A program made the position numbers and the translations under genes. DNA of 64,000 nt from Sporosarcina sp. ACRSL. Its GTDB lineage: Bacteria; Bacillota; Bacilli; Bacillales_A; Planococcaceae. The notes beneath the pieces were generated by a model. It was not told the origin of the DNA. It searched no databases and was given only the letters and a program-made list of their open reading frames with translations. Below, in pieces: positions 31,744-39,477 of the stretch (positions are counted from its first letter, which is position 1; every line of letters starts with the position of its first letter). The stretch is taken from contig NZ_JAKRNT010000011.1 in assembly GCF_022346605.1 (NCBI RefSeq), forward strand, positions 1 to 64,000, in the 5' to 3' direction.

Positions 31744-33090
31744 ATGGGGAATGAAGAAGCGGTTTTTTATTCGCGTGTCTTAACGGAAACGACTTTATCC
31801 TTCCATATCATTTACGCGACAATCGGTGTCGGTGTCCCGCTTATGATTATGATTGCGCAATGGGTCGGAATTCGGAAAAACGACGAGCATTATATATTGC
31901 TTGCTAGACGATGGGCACGGGGATTCGTCATTACTGTCGCCGTCGGTGTCGTGACAGGGACGGCAATCGGCTTACAATTATCGTTGCTTTGGCCGAATTT
32001 CATGGAGTTTGCAGGACATGTCATTGCGCTTCCGCTCTTCATGGAAACGTTCGCTTTCTTTTTTGAAGCCATTTTCCTCGGGATATATTTATATACATGG
32101 GATCGGTTCGAAAATCAAAAAAAGCATTTACTGCTACTAGTACCGGTTGCAATCGGTGCTTCTTTTTCTGCTGTCTTCATTACGATGGTCAATTCCTTCA
32201 TGAACGCGCCCCAAGGCTTCGACATCGTAAATGGGCAACTCGTGAACATTAACCCGATCATCGCGATGTTCAATCCGGCAATGCCGACCAAAGTAGCGCA
32301 TGTCGTCGTCACGGCATATATGACCGCGGCTTTTGTGCTGGCGGCAATTGCTGCGTTCCGATTATTGAGAGGCTCTGATCATATTTATCATAAGAAAGCT
32401 CTTCACTTGACGATGAAACTAGGACTGGTTTTTTCGATTGCAACTGCCATTATAGGGGATTTCTCCGGTAAATATTTGGCCGAGTATCAGCCTGAAAAAC
32501 TGGCGGCAGCAGAATGGCATTTTGAAACGCAGGAAAATGCACCGCTTGTCTTGCTTGGTATTATGAATGATGGAGAAGTGAAGTACGCGATCAGAGTTCC
32601 GAGTGGTCTATCCTTACTGGCGTATAGCAACCCAAACGCAGAAGTAATCGGGTTGGATCAATTCCCGGAAGATGAAATCCCACCTCTGTATATCCATTAT
32701 TTATTCAACATTATGGTATTGATCGGCATGTGGATGGTCTTCCTTGCAGCATGGTACTGGATCGGTATGAGACGTCGTTGGCGAAGTGTGACGACAAGGT
32801 GGTTCCGCTGGCTCATTGTCCTCGGCGCACCGCTAACATTCATTGCGATTGAATCGGGATGGTGGCTTGCGGAAGTCGGACGGCAACCGTGGATTCTTCG
32901 AAAAATCATGCGGGTTGAGGATGCTGCCACGACGAGCGGGCAAGTGGACCTGATGCTTATGTTATTTTCAGCGCTCTATGTGATCCTTGGCATCGGAACG
33001 ATCGTCGTTTTAAGAAGGATGTTCCTCAAGAATCCAGTCGAACGTGAACTAGCAGATCGGCAAATGGAAAAGGGCGGTGATGTACAATGA
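31744..33090 (+). CDS. cydA: Cytochrome bd-type quinol oxidase subunit I (CydA/YthA type)
   Basis: A 448-residue membrane protein of the CydA family, carrying haem ligands and the quinol site of a bd-type terminal oxidase. The N terminus has the TTLSFHIIYATIGVG helix, and the GHVIALPLFMETFAFFFEAIF and GWWLAEVGRQPWIL motifs are typical. The Q-loop is short, as in Bacillus/Geobacillus enzymes. ATG at 31744 follows GGGAGGGGAAATAG. It overlaps cydB by four bases. Confidence 0.92.
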   Translation: MGNEEAVFYSRVLTETTLSFHIIYATIGVGVPLMIMIAQWVGIRKNDEHYILLARRWARGFVITVAVGVVTGTAIGLQLSLLWPNFMEFAGHVIALPLFMETFAFFFEAIFLGIYLYTWDRFENQKKHLLLLVPVAIGASFSAVFITMVNSFMNAPQGFDIVNGQLVNINPIIAMFNPAMPTKVAHVVVTAYMTAAFVLAAIAAFRLLRGSDHIYHKKALHLTMKLGLVFSIATAIIGDFSGKYLAEYQPEKLAAAEWHFETQENAPLVLLGIMNDGEVKYAIRVPSGLSLLAYSNPNAEVIGLDQFPEDEIPPLYIHYLFNIMVLIGMWMVFLAAWYWIGMRRRWRSVTTRWFRWLIVLGAPLTFIAIESGWWLAEVGRQPWILRKIMRVEDAATTSGQVDLMLMLFSALYVILGIGTIVVLRRMFLKNPVERELADRQMEKGGDVQ

Positions 33091-34112
33091 ACTTGGAAAT
33101 CGTAGGAATATCGGTTCTTTGGACGTTCCTATTCGGTTACATTGTCGTCGGGGCCATAGATTTCGGAGCAGGTTTTTTTAACGCGTACAGCTTGCTGACT
33201 GGGAAACAGAGAATTTTAACGAAGGTTATTCAACGATATTTATCTCCTGTCTGGGAAGTGACAAACGTATTTCTCGTCTTCTTCTTTGTCGGGATTATCG
33301 GGTTCTTTCCAAAAACGGCGTTTTATTATGGGACGACGTTACTTGTTCCGGTCAGCATCGGTGTCATCTTGCTGGCGATCCGCGGATCGTATTACGCGTT
33401 CGAAACATATGGCGCAAGGGGACATAAAGGCTATTCCTTCATGTATGGACTTTCGGGATTGTTGCTACCTGCTTCGCTATCGATTGTCCTGACAATTTCC
33501 GAAGGCGGCTTCATCGATATGGTGGATGGACGTCCGGTGCTCGATTACTGGGCTTTATTCACAAGTCCATTGACTTGGTCAATCGTCGTTCTTAGTATTT
33601 CTGCGACACTTTACATCTCGGCGGTCTTTCTCACGTGGTATGCGAATAAAGCCGAAGACCGAGAAGCGACAGACCTGCTTCGGAAATATGCACTCACCTG
33701 GTCGTTGCCGACAATTATTACAGCAGGTGGCATCATTTTCGAGCTCCGCAGACATAATTTAGCGCGTTATCATAATATTCTAACGTTTTGGCCAATGTTC
33801 CTTATCTCGTTCCTTTTATTTGCCGGGACAGTTTGGCTCCTATGGAAACGTCGCAGCTACGGCTTGGCTGTCGGCCTGCTTTTAGGTCAATTTGTTTTCG
33901 CGTTTTTTGGATACGGGGTATCGCATTATCCGTATTTGCTGTATCCTCATTTGACGTTGTATGACAGTTTCACAAACCCGGTGATGGCAATTTCACTCAT
34001 TGTAGCTTTCATTCTTGGACTTTGCCTATTGATCCCGTCGCTCGTCCTGCTCATGCGACTGTTCCTATTCAATAAAAACTACGTCCGTGGAAAAGAGGAT
34101 TATCATGCGTAA
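33087..34112 (+). CDS. cydB: Cytochrome bd-type quinol oxidase subunit II (CydB/YthB type)
   Basis: A 341-residue, eight-to-nine-helix CydB family protein. It begins near WTFLFGYIVVGAIDFGAGFF with the acidic residue expected in helix 1, and contains the family block SPVWEVTNVFLVFFFVGIIG. ATGA overlap with cydA. The small CydS gene follows 14 bases later. Confidence 0.92.
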   Translation: MNLEIVGISVLWTFLFGYIVVGAIDFGAGFFNAYSLLTGKQRILTKVIQRYLSPVWEVTNVFLVFFFVGIIGFFPKTAFYYGTTLLVPVSIGVILLAIRGSYYAFETYGARGHKGYSFMYGLSGLLLPASLSIVLTISEGGFIDMVDGRPVLDYWALFTSPLTWSIVVLSISATLYISAVFLTWYANKAEDREATDLLRKYALTWSLPTIITAGGIIFELRRHNLARYHNILTFWPMFLISFLLFAGTVWLLWKRRSYGLAVGLLLGQFVFAFFGYGVSHYPYLLYPHLTLYDSFTNPVMAISLIVAFILGLCLLIPSLVLLMRLFLFNKNYVRGKEDYHA

Positions 34113-34126
34113 AGGGGGATTGCGGC

Positions 34127-34237
34127 ATGCATAGTTTCATTGTTTTTTATGCACCTTTCATTATTCTCATTGCGTCGATTGTCATCGCGTTTCTCGTAGC
34201 GGATCGAGATGGTTCGGTGAGGAAGGAAGATGAGTAA
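34127..34237 (+). CDS. cydS: Cytochrome bd oxidase small subunit CydS
   Basis: A 36-residue single-helix protein starting ATG at 34127 after AAAGGGGGAT. Its beginning, MHSFIVFYAPFIILIASIVI, closely resembles the Geobacillus CydS subunit (short polar start, Tyr-Ala-Pro, then a hydrophobic helix), and it ends in a charged tail (DRDGSVRKEDE). CydS in the Geobacillus structure packs against CydA. Placement directly after cydB supports the call. Confidence 0.8.
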   Translation: MHSFIVFYAPFIILIASIVIAFLVADRDGSVRKEDE

Positions 34238-34244
34238 CGGAAAG

Positions 34245-34271
34245 CAGACGTCATGACGGCGTCTGTTTTTT
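34245..34271 (+). terminator. Terminator of the cydABS operon
   Basis: CAGACG (34245-34250) pairs with CGTCTG (34260-34265) across a 9-nt loop and runs into TTTTTT. Eight bases after the cydS stop. Confidence 0.82.
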
Positions 34272-34272
34272 C

Positions 34273-34398
34273 GTCTCCCCGTCCAGCTACGGGTGGCAGC
34301 CTCTCGGGTCGTTTCGGGCTTGAAAGAAAAGGCAAAGAACGCCTTTTTTTCAGGCCCTCCAACGCCTGTCGAGGCTAAGCCACCGCCCTCCGCTTTTG
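34273..34398. repeat. Dispersed intergenic palindromic repeat, copy 2
   Basis: About 125 bp bounded by CGGGTGGCAG (from 34290) and GCCACCGCCCTCCGCTTTTG (34379-34398), with an inner AAAGGC/GCCTTT hairpin and the segment GCCTGTCGAGGCTAAGC. End sequences are shared with 29119-29300. It fills the gap between cydS and rlmD and has no reading frame with a start signal. Confidence 0.75.
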
Positions 34399-34446
34399 AT
34401 TGAAAACGTGCTAAGATGAGAACATACGAAATTTGGAGGAAACAGC

Positions 34447-35808
34447 ATGTCTTATATTGTAAATCAAAATGATCGTCTCTCTGTCTATGTGGAGGATTTG
34501 ACGCATGACGGATCAGGCGTTGCCAAAGTGGAAGGCTATCCGCTATTCATTCCAGGCGCATTGCCTGGCGAGGAAGTCGATGTGCAGGTCGGGAAAACGT
34601 TGAAGAACTACGGGTTCGCCCGTCTGCTCAAAGTGACGAAGCCATCCCCGGATCGCATTGAACCGCCGTGCCATGTGTTTTGGGAATGTGGCGGCTGCCA
34701 ATTGCAGCATTTATCATACGAGGCCCAGCTCATCCAAAAGCAAAAGCAGGTTCGGGATGTCATCGACCGCATCGCGAAATTGCCGGACGTGCCTGTCCAT
34801 CCGGTGAAAGGGATGGAAGACCCGTGGCGCTATCGCAATAAATCCCAGATCCCTTTCAGTGAAAGGGACGGCAAAGTCGTGTCAGGCTTTTATAAGTCTC
34901 GCACCCATCACATCGTTGACACGGACGTATGCATTATACAAAGCGAAGAAGCGGATGAACTGATGTCTACGTTGAAACACGAAATGCACGCACTTGGTCT
35001 TGAAGCATACAACGAAAAGTCTCATCGCGGCATGCTTCGGCATTTGATTGTCCGAAAAGGGAAGGCGACAGGAGAAATTATGGTTGTCCTCGTGACACTC
35101 AAAAAGAAATTTCCCCAGAAAGAAGCGGTAGTTGAACTCATTAAACGGGTGGTACCGGAAGTGACGTCGATCATGCAAAACGTCAACAGCGAGAGGACGA
35201 ACGTCATCTTCGGGAATGAAACAATTCCTCTTTACGGAAAATCGTTCATCATCGACACGATCGGTGACATTCGCTTTGAAATATCTGCGCGCTCCTTTTA
35301 CCAAGTGAATCCGGAACAAACCGAAGTCCTCTATGGACAAGCTCTCGAGTATGCACAGCTGACAGGTGACGAAAGGGTCATCGATGCATATTGCGGAATC
35401 GGCACGATTTCTCTGTTCCTTGCGCAAAAGGCGAAGGAAGTATACGGCGTCGAAATCGTCCCCCAAGCGATCGAGGACGCCAAACGGAACGCGGAATTGA
35501 ACGGTATTACCAATGCCTATTTTGAAGCGGGCGCTGCAGAAGACGTCATCCCAAGATGGTACTCGGAAGGAAAACGGTTCGATGTCCTAGTCGTTGACCC
35601 ACCACGTAAAGGCTGCGACGAAAAACTATTGCAGACAATCTTGGAATACAAACCGAAGCGTGTTGTATATGTATCATGCAACCCAGGAACACTAGCGCGC
35701 GACTTGCGAATCTTGGAAGACGGCGGCTACCGCACGAAGGAAGTACAGCCCGTTGACATGTTCCCACAGTCGAGCCATGTGGAATGCGTTGCTTGGTTGG
35801 AAATCTAA
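34447..35808 (+). CDS. rlmD: 23S rRNA (uracil-C5)-methyltransferase RlmD/RlmCD type
   Basis: A 453-residue RumA-family m5U methyltransferase. An N-terminal TRAM domain ([20 protein letters not shown]) leads into a Cys-rich iron-sulfur motif ([16 protein letters not shown]). The SAM domain has [16 protein letters not shown] and [10 protein letters not shown], and the catalytic Cys lies in [13 protein letters not shown]. In Bacillus a single enzyme (RlmCD) modifies two 23S positions. ATG at 34447 follows TTGGAGGAAACAGC. Confidence 0.92.
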   Translation: MSYIVNQNDRLSVYVEDLTHDGSGVAKVEGYPLFIPGALPGEEVDVQVGKTLKNYGFARLLKVTKPSPDRIEPPCHVFWECGGCQLQHLSYEAQLIQKQKQVRDVIDRIAKLPDVPVHPVKGMEDPWRYRNKSQIPFSERDGKVVSGFYKSRTHHIVDTDVCIIQSEEADELMSTLKHEMHALGLEAYNEKSHRGMLRHLIVRKGKATGEIMVVLVTLKKKFPQKEAVVELIKRVVPEVTSIMQNVNSERTNVIFGNETIPLYGKSFIIDTIGDIRFEISARSFYQVNPEQTEVLYGQALEYAQLTGDERVIDAYCGIGTISLFLAQKAKEVYGVEIVPQAIEDAKRNAELNGITNAYFEAGAAEDVIPRWYSEGKRFDVLVVDPPRKGCDEKLLQTILEYKPKRVVYVSCNPGTLARDLRILEDGGYRTKEVQPVDMFPQSSHVECVAWLEI

Positions 35809-35877
35809 CTGTAGCCCGCAATAAAGCAATAAACCCTTGCATTTTATAAAAAAATCAATCATCCATTTTCAACTGTT

Positions 35878-35918
35878 TAAAAAAAGCCGATGTCCAATAT
35901 ATAAAAGAACATCGGCAT
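35878..35918 (-). terminator. Terminator of the tandem-repeat protein gene
   Basis: GCCGATGT (35886-35893) and ACATCGGC (35909-35916) form a perfect stem. On the minus strand it is followed by a T run (AAAAAAA on the plus strand at 35879-35885), placed just after the stop of the minus-strand gene. Confidence 0.82.
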
Positions 35919-35921
35919 TTA

Positions 35922-36455
35922 CTATCTAAACATACCCATAACAGATCCTAATTGTCTCATCAAATTATATCCATTGTATATGGTATTGGCGTGACCCATA
36001 AATGTGTTGATATGGTTCGGCAGGTTTCCTAAAATACTACCTGGAGATGAATTGTTAGGGCTGAAAGATGGGCCCCATCTATTGTCGTGAATTTGGCCAA
36101 ACTGTCGTCCTTGATAAAGGGCTCCAAATTGTCGTCCTTGAAAGGGAGAGCCAAACTGTCGTCCTTGATAAGGGGCTCCAAATTGTAGTCCTTGAAAAGG
36201 AGAGCCAAACTGTCGTCCTTGGTAAGGGGCTCTAAATTGTCGTCCTTGAAAAGGAGAGCCAAACTGTTGTCCCTGATAAGGGGCTCCAAATTGTAGTCCT
36301 TGAAAAGGAGAGACCAACTGTCGTCCTTGGTAAGGGGCTCTAAATTGTCGTCCTTGAAAAGGAGAGCCAAACTGTTGTCCCTGATACTGAGGGCCAAATA
36401 CCTGTCTATTTCTTGGGGGAAAGGATCTTCCTGGACCTGGTGAAAAATGTAGCAT
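35922..36455 (-). CDS. Gln/Gly/Phe-rich tandem-repeat protein
   Basis: A 177-residue protein. A short start (MLHFSPGPGRSFPPRNRQ) is followed by ten to eleven nine-residue units alternating between FGSPFQGRQ and F(G/R)APYQGRQ, giving an 18-residue (54-bp) super-repeat. A non-repetitive tail of about 55 residues (GSILGNLPNHINTFMGHANT onward) follows. It has no signal peptide or membrane segment. The architecture, a repetitive Gln-rich head and a conserved-looking tail, resembles VrrA/YqfQ or YppG-like proteins of Bacilli, but I cannot assign a family. ATG at 36455 has a perfect AGGAGGTGAGTAA site. The alternative overlapping frame on the same strand is also open through the repeats but has no usable ribosome binding site. 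Confidence 0.7.
   Translation of the reverse strand: MLHFSPGPGRSFPPRNRQVFGPQYQGQQFGSPFQGRQFRAPYQGRQLVSPFQGLQFGAPYQGQQFGSPFQGRQFRAPYQGRQFGSPFQGLQFGAPYQGRQFGSPFQGRQFGALYQGRQFGQIHDNRWGPSFSPNNSSPGSILGNLPNHINTFMGHANTIYNGYNLMRQLGSVMGMFR
36120..36390. repeat. 27-bp / 54-bp tandem repeat within the coding sequence
   Basis: About ten 27-bp units recur on the plus strand as CCAAACTGTCGTCCTTG followed by either AAAAGGAGAG or a GGTAAGGGGCT/GATAAGGGGCT type end. Alternation of the two end types makes a 54-bp higher-order unit. Copies are nearly identical at the nucleotide level, so the array may vary in copy number. Confidence 0.85.
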
Positions 36456-37020
36456 TTACTCACCTCCTAACAGACTAACCTATCTATAATATATGGCAGT
36501 ATGCTGTTTGGAATTAGACTTTAATGAAACTATTATTTAAGTAATCATTTGAACCTGCTCGTCCTACATTCCTCGAACCTATTCCTCTATATTCATTATT
36601 ATAAACAGAGAAAAACGTGAACAAAAAGCGTGAAGAAGCGCGCAAAACGTGAAGAAAAAGCGGGGGAAAATGAGGGTTCTTGCCAAAACTTTATTGTAAA
36701 CGTGACGAAGGAACGGGGGTTGGCGTGGGGTAAAAAGGTAGGGAATATATTATAAGGGGACATTAAATTGTCTAACTAAAATAAACACATGATATTAAAA
36801 CTAAACATTACTGATCCAAGCCCAGATCTCGTGAAATGAATATTTCCGATTTCTGGGTATTTTTATGCTACCCTTTTTTATCAATTTTTTTAGCCGTGTT
36901 CTTCTCTTGGTGGTAATTATCTCAAAATACTCCATGCCTAGACGATAGAAATGGGCGTTTTAATCGGTAGCAATACCCACCCAACCTTCATAAATTGGTA
37001 AGGAGTGTATATGAACTATT
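36456..37020. other. Gene-poor intergenic region before the bacteriocin-like cluster
   Basis: About 670 bp lie between the repeat-protein gene and the precursor peptide gene; this feature covers all but the promoter end. It holds the ribosome binding site of the repeat gene, an A/G-rich stretch at 36605-36662 in which ACGTGAA-AAAAAGCG-like motifs recur three times, and a hairpin at 36821-36857 (CCCAGA/TCTGGG with inner GAAAT/ATTTC) followed by TATTTTTATG that could be a weak terminator. I see no plausible gene in it. Confidence 0.6.
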
Positions 37021-37024
37021 GGTT

Positions 37025-37055
37025 GACTCAACTAGTACCTAGTTGATTTTAACTT
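37025..37055 (+). promoter_or_regulatory. Candidate promoter with palindromic operator upstream of the precursor peptide
   Basis: TCAACTAG (37030-37037) and CTAGTTGA (37041-37048) form a perfect 8-bp inverted repeat with a 3-bp centre. It lies between TTGACT (37025-37030), a good -35, and TTTAAC (37050-37055), a weak -10, giving a 19-bp spacer. A palindrome in a 19-bp spacer is the arrangement used by MerR-type activators; a simple repressor operator is equally possible. No regulator gene is adjacent. Confidence 0.4.
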
Positions 37056-37126
37056 ATTTTTATTGTGCTTCCCCTTGCACGTTCATATCACATCTTGTTA
37101 ATTAAAAAAATCAGGAGGTGTCAAGA

Positions 37127-37411
37127 ATGTATGAATTCCAGAATGATCTCCAGATGTTGAATGTTGGAGATTTCAATGCGGGTGAGGCAGTTGCTTTTGA
37201 CCAAAGCGGAGGTTTAACAAATCAAACTGCGCAGCTCGGTGGCATTGGCGGTTGCTTTGGCGGAGGCTTTGGGATTGGCGGTTGCTTTGGCGGTGGCTTT
37301 TTCCGTTGCGGCTTTAACTGCTTTAGCTGCTTTGGTTGCTTTAGTTGTTTCCGTTGCTCTAGTTGTTTCCGTTGCGGTTTTCATCGCTGCGGCCGTTGCC
37401 ACGGCTTCTAA
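37127..37411 (+). CDS. Heterocycloanthracin/sonorensin-like TOMM precursor peptide
   Basis: A 94-residue peptide. The leader (about residues 1-36, MYEFQNDLQMLNVGDFNAGE and so on) has the FQ-x-LQ-x-LNV-x-DF pattern of heterocycloanthracin-type leaders. The core has 12 Cys at 43, 53, 61, 65, 68, 71, 74, 77, 80, 83, 88 and 91. From 65 to 83 every third residue is Cys, mostly CF(S/G/R)C. Before that a ten-residue unit GIGGCFGGGF is repeated twice. Cys, and perhaps four core Ser, would be cyclised to thiazoles/oxazoles by the enzymes encoded next door. ATG at 37127 follows AGGAGGTG; an upstream in-frame start lies inside the ribosome binding site. A hairpin follows the gene. Antimicrobial activity is inferred from the family. 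Confidence 0.88.
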   Translation: MYEFQNDLQMLNVGDFNAGEAVAFDQSGGLTNQTAQLGGIGGCFGGGFGIGGCFGGGFFRCGFNCFSCFGCFSCFRCSSCFRCGFHRCGRCHGF

Positions 37412-37429
37412 GAAAAACATGATTGCCAT

Positions 37430-37458
37430 AGTCCCTGCATTTGTTGCAGGGACTTTTC
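37430..37458 (+). terminator. Terminator or attenuator between precursor and modification genes
   Basis: AGTCCCTGCA (37430-37439) pairs with TGCAGGGACT (37445-37454) across a 5-nt loop and runs into TTTTC. Partial termination here would give more precursor than enzyme mRNA, a common arrangement in RiPP clusters. Confidence 0.75.
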
Positions 37459-37542
37459 TATAGAAGGGTAAACATATGATACAAGTTACGGTACATATGA
37501 TTATAGTGTTGGTCATAATTTCGATTTAAAAGGAGGAACGAA

Positions 37543-39477
37543 ATGTCAAACTTGACCCCTATGATGCGACTCAAAGTGAAAAGAGACACATTTTTTCTCC
37601 CCGATTCAAATAGTGGTGTGTATTTTAGAAATAATAAAAGTTCTTTTCGTATGGAAGGAGATGGTATTGGTCAGTGGATTGAAAAACTGCTGCCGATGTT
37701 CAACGGGAAGTTCACGCTAGGGGATTTGACAGATGGGTTGCCTGTTCCATACCGCAATCGTGTATATGAAATTGCGGAAGTGCTGTACCGAAATGAGTAT
37801 GTTCGGGATGTGAGCCAAGATCTTCCCCATGAATTGTCTAACCAGGTTCTTACTAAGTATGCCTCCCAAATCGAGTTTTTGGACAGTTTTGGCGATTCGA
37901 GTGCGTACCGATTTCAAACCTATCGTCAGGCAAAAGTGTTGGCAGTAGGTGCTGGCCCTTTTTTTGTTTCGTTAGTTTCTTCATTACTTGAATCCGGATT
38001 GCCCAAGTTCCAAATGCTAATAACGGACTCAGTGCCGACCAATAGACAGCGGTTGATGGAACTTGTGGAGCATGCCCGTAATACAGATGCCGAGATTGCG
38101 GTGGAAGAGGTCAGTTTACAGAAGGATTGGCGGGAAATTATTAAACCGTTTGATTCGATTTTGTATGTGTCTCAGGAGGGCGATATAGAGGAAATCCGAG
38201 CTCTTCAAAAGATTTGTAAGGAAGAGAAGAAGGTGTTTCTTCCTGCTCTTTGTCATGAGGACGTGGGTCTTGCGGGTCCGCTAGTCCATCCAGACTCTAA
38301 TACGTGTTGGGATTCTGCGTGGAGGCGTATGCATCGAGCTGCACTTTCGAAAGAGCAGCAGTTCACCGCTTTCTCTACGACAGCAGGGGCAATGTTAGCC
38401 AATGTCATCACATTTGAATTGTTTAAAGAAATTACAGAAGTGACCGAAGCGGAACAGAGGAATCTATTCTATCTGCTTGATCTAGATACGTTGGAAGGGA
38501 ACTGGCATTTATTTTTGCCCCATCCCTTAGTGGATGGACATTTGTCTACTGAATGGGTAACAGATTTGGATGTACGTCTCAATAGAAGCTTAAACGAAAA
38601 TGAAACAAATAATCAATTGTTACTTTACTTCAGCCAGTTGACATCGGAAGTATCAGGGATTTTTCATAAATGGGAGGAAGAAGATCTAAAGCAGCTGCCT
38701 TTATCTCAGTGTCGCGTTCAGGCAGTTGATCTATTGTCGGAGGGGCCCGCTGAGCTTTTACCAGACATTGTTTGTGCAGGTCTGACGCATGAGGAAGCAC
38801 GGAGGAATGCGGGACTTGCCGGGATAGAATCGTATGTATCACAAGCGGTTGAACGACTCGTAGCGACCCTGCCTTCCTATAAGGAAACTAGGAAGAATGA
38901 AGTAGAAATAAAGGAATTCATCGGAGTTGGAGCGGGGGAAACAGTTGCGGAAGGTATTTGTCGGGGGCTGCAAAAGTGTTTGGACAGAGAACTAAGCTTT
39001 CAGCTAACAAATAAAAAAATCCAGGTTGCTCCGTTGCAAGTTGATACGGTGGAAGATGAACGCTGCCGGTTTTATTTGGAGGCACTAACTACGATACATG
39101 GCTCACCGACGATCGGCTTAGGAGAGGAAGTGAACGGTTTCCCTGTCATCTGGGTCGGAACGAATGACCGCTGGTATGGTGGTGTAGATTTGAATAGTAC
39201 ATTAGCGTTGCGAAAAGCGCTACAACAGGCCCTTATGAACAGTGCACAAGCGCTGGAAGTTTCGTCCGTTCTACTGGAAGAAAAGGTACCACTCCGCCTT
39301 GCGATCTCCGCTTATGATGAGAAAAGACACTCCGAGATTTTGCATTCCGCTATACAAATCCTAGAACAAAATCACAAATGGCTATCAGTAATTGATTTAG
39401 CATTTGAACCGTTTTTGAAAGAGGGGCTCGCAGGGGTGTTTGGCGTGTTGTTAGGTGAGGAGGGAGGATTCCGGTGA
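37543..39477 (+). CDS. Putative thiazole-containing bacteriocin maturation protein (ThiF-like)
   Basis: A 644-residue protein matching what I know of the ocin-ThiF-like maturation family that accompanies heterocycloanthracin enzymes. The N terminus (MMRLKVKRDTFFLPDS, GVYFRNN, SSFRMEGDGI) is family-like. A Rossmann-type segment follows at about residues 128-150 (AKVLAVGAGPFFVSLVSSLL) and the rest is a long C-terminal region. The E1-like ATPase fold suggests leader recognition or presentation of the precursor. ATG at 37543 follows AAAAGGAGG. It overlaps the next gene by four bases. Confidence 0.85.
   Translation: MSNLTPMMRLKVKRDTFFLPDSNSGVYFRNNKSSFRMEGDGIGQWIEKLLPMFNGKFTLGDLTDGLPVPYRNRVYEIAEVLYRNEYVRDVSQDLPHELSNQVLTKYASQIEFLDSFGDSSAYRFQTYRQAKVLAVGAGPFFVSLVSSLLESGLPKFQMLITDSVPTNRQRLMELVEHARNTDAEIAVEEVSLQKDWREIIKPFDSILYVSQEGDIEEIRALQKICKEEKKVFLPALCHEDVGLAGPLVHPDSNTCWDSAWRRMHRAALSKEQQFTAFSTTAGAMLANVITFELFKEITEVTEAEQRNLFYLLDLDTLEGNWHLFLPHPLVDGHLSTEWVTDLDVRLNRSLNENETNNQLLLYFSQLTSEVSGIFHKWEEEDLKQLPLSQCRVQAVDLLSEGPAELLPDIVCAGLTHEEARRNAGLAGIESYVSQAVERLVATLPSYKETRKNEVEIKEFIGVGAGETVAEGICRGLQKCLDRELSFQLTNKKIQVAPLQVDTVEDERCRFYLEALTTIHGSPTIGLGEEVNGFPVIWVGTNDRWYGGVDLNSTLALRKALQQALMNSAQALEVSSVLLEEKVPLRLAISAYDEKRHSEILHSAIQILEQNHKWLSVIDLAFEPFLKEGLAGVFGVLLGEEGGFR

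Noticed and set aside
36100..36400. Possible CRISPR array
   Set aside because: The units are contiguous with no unique spacers and are in frame within a coding sequence; no cas genes are present.
36029..36463. Second minus-strand frame through the 27-bp repeats
   Set aside because: Its start codon lies within the ribosome binding site of the other frame, and the openness follows from the repeat period.
37214..37516. Hydrophobic plus-strand frame (37239-37463) and Ala/Thr-rich minus-strand frame over the precursor gene
   Set aside because: Both are shadows caused by the repetitive TGY-TTY codons of the core; the precursor frame has the strong ribosome binding site and family-like leader.
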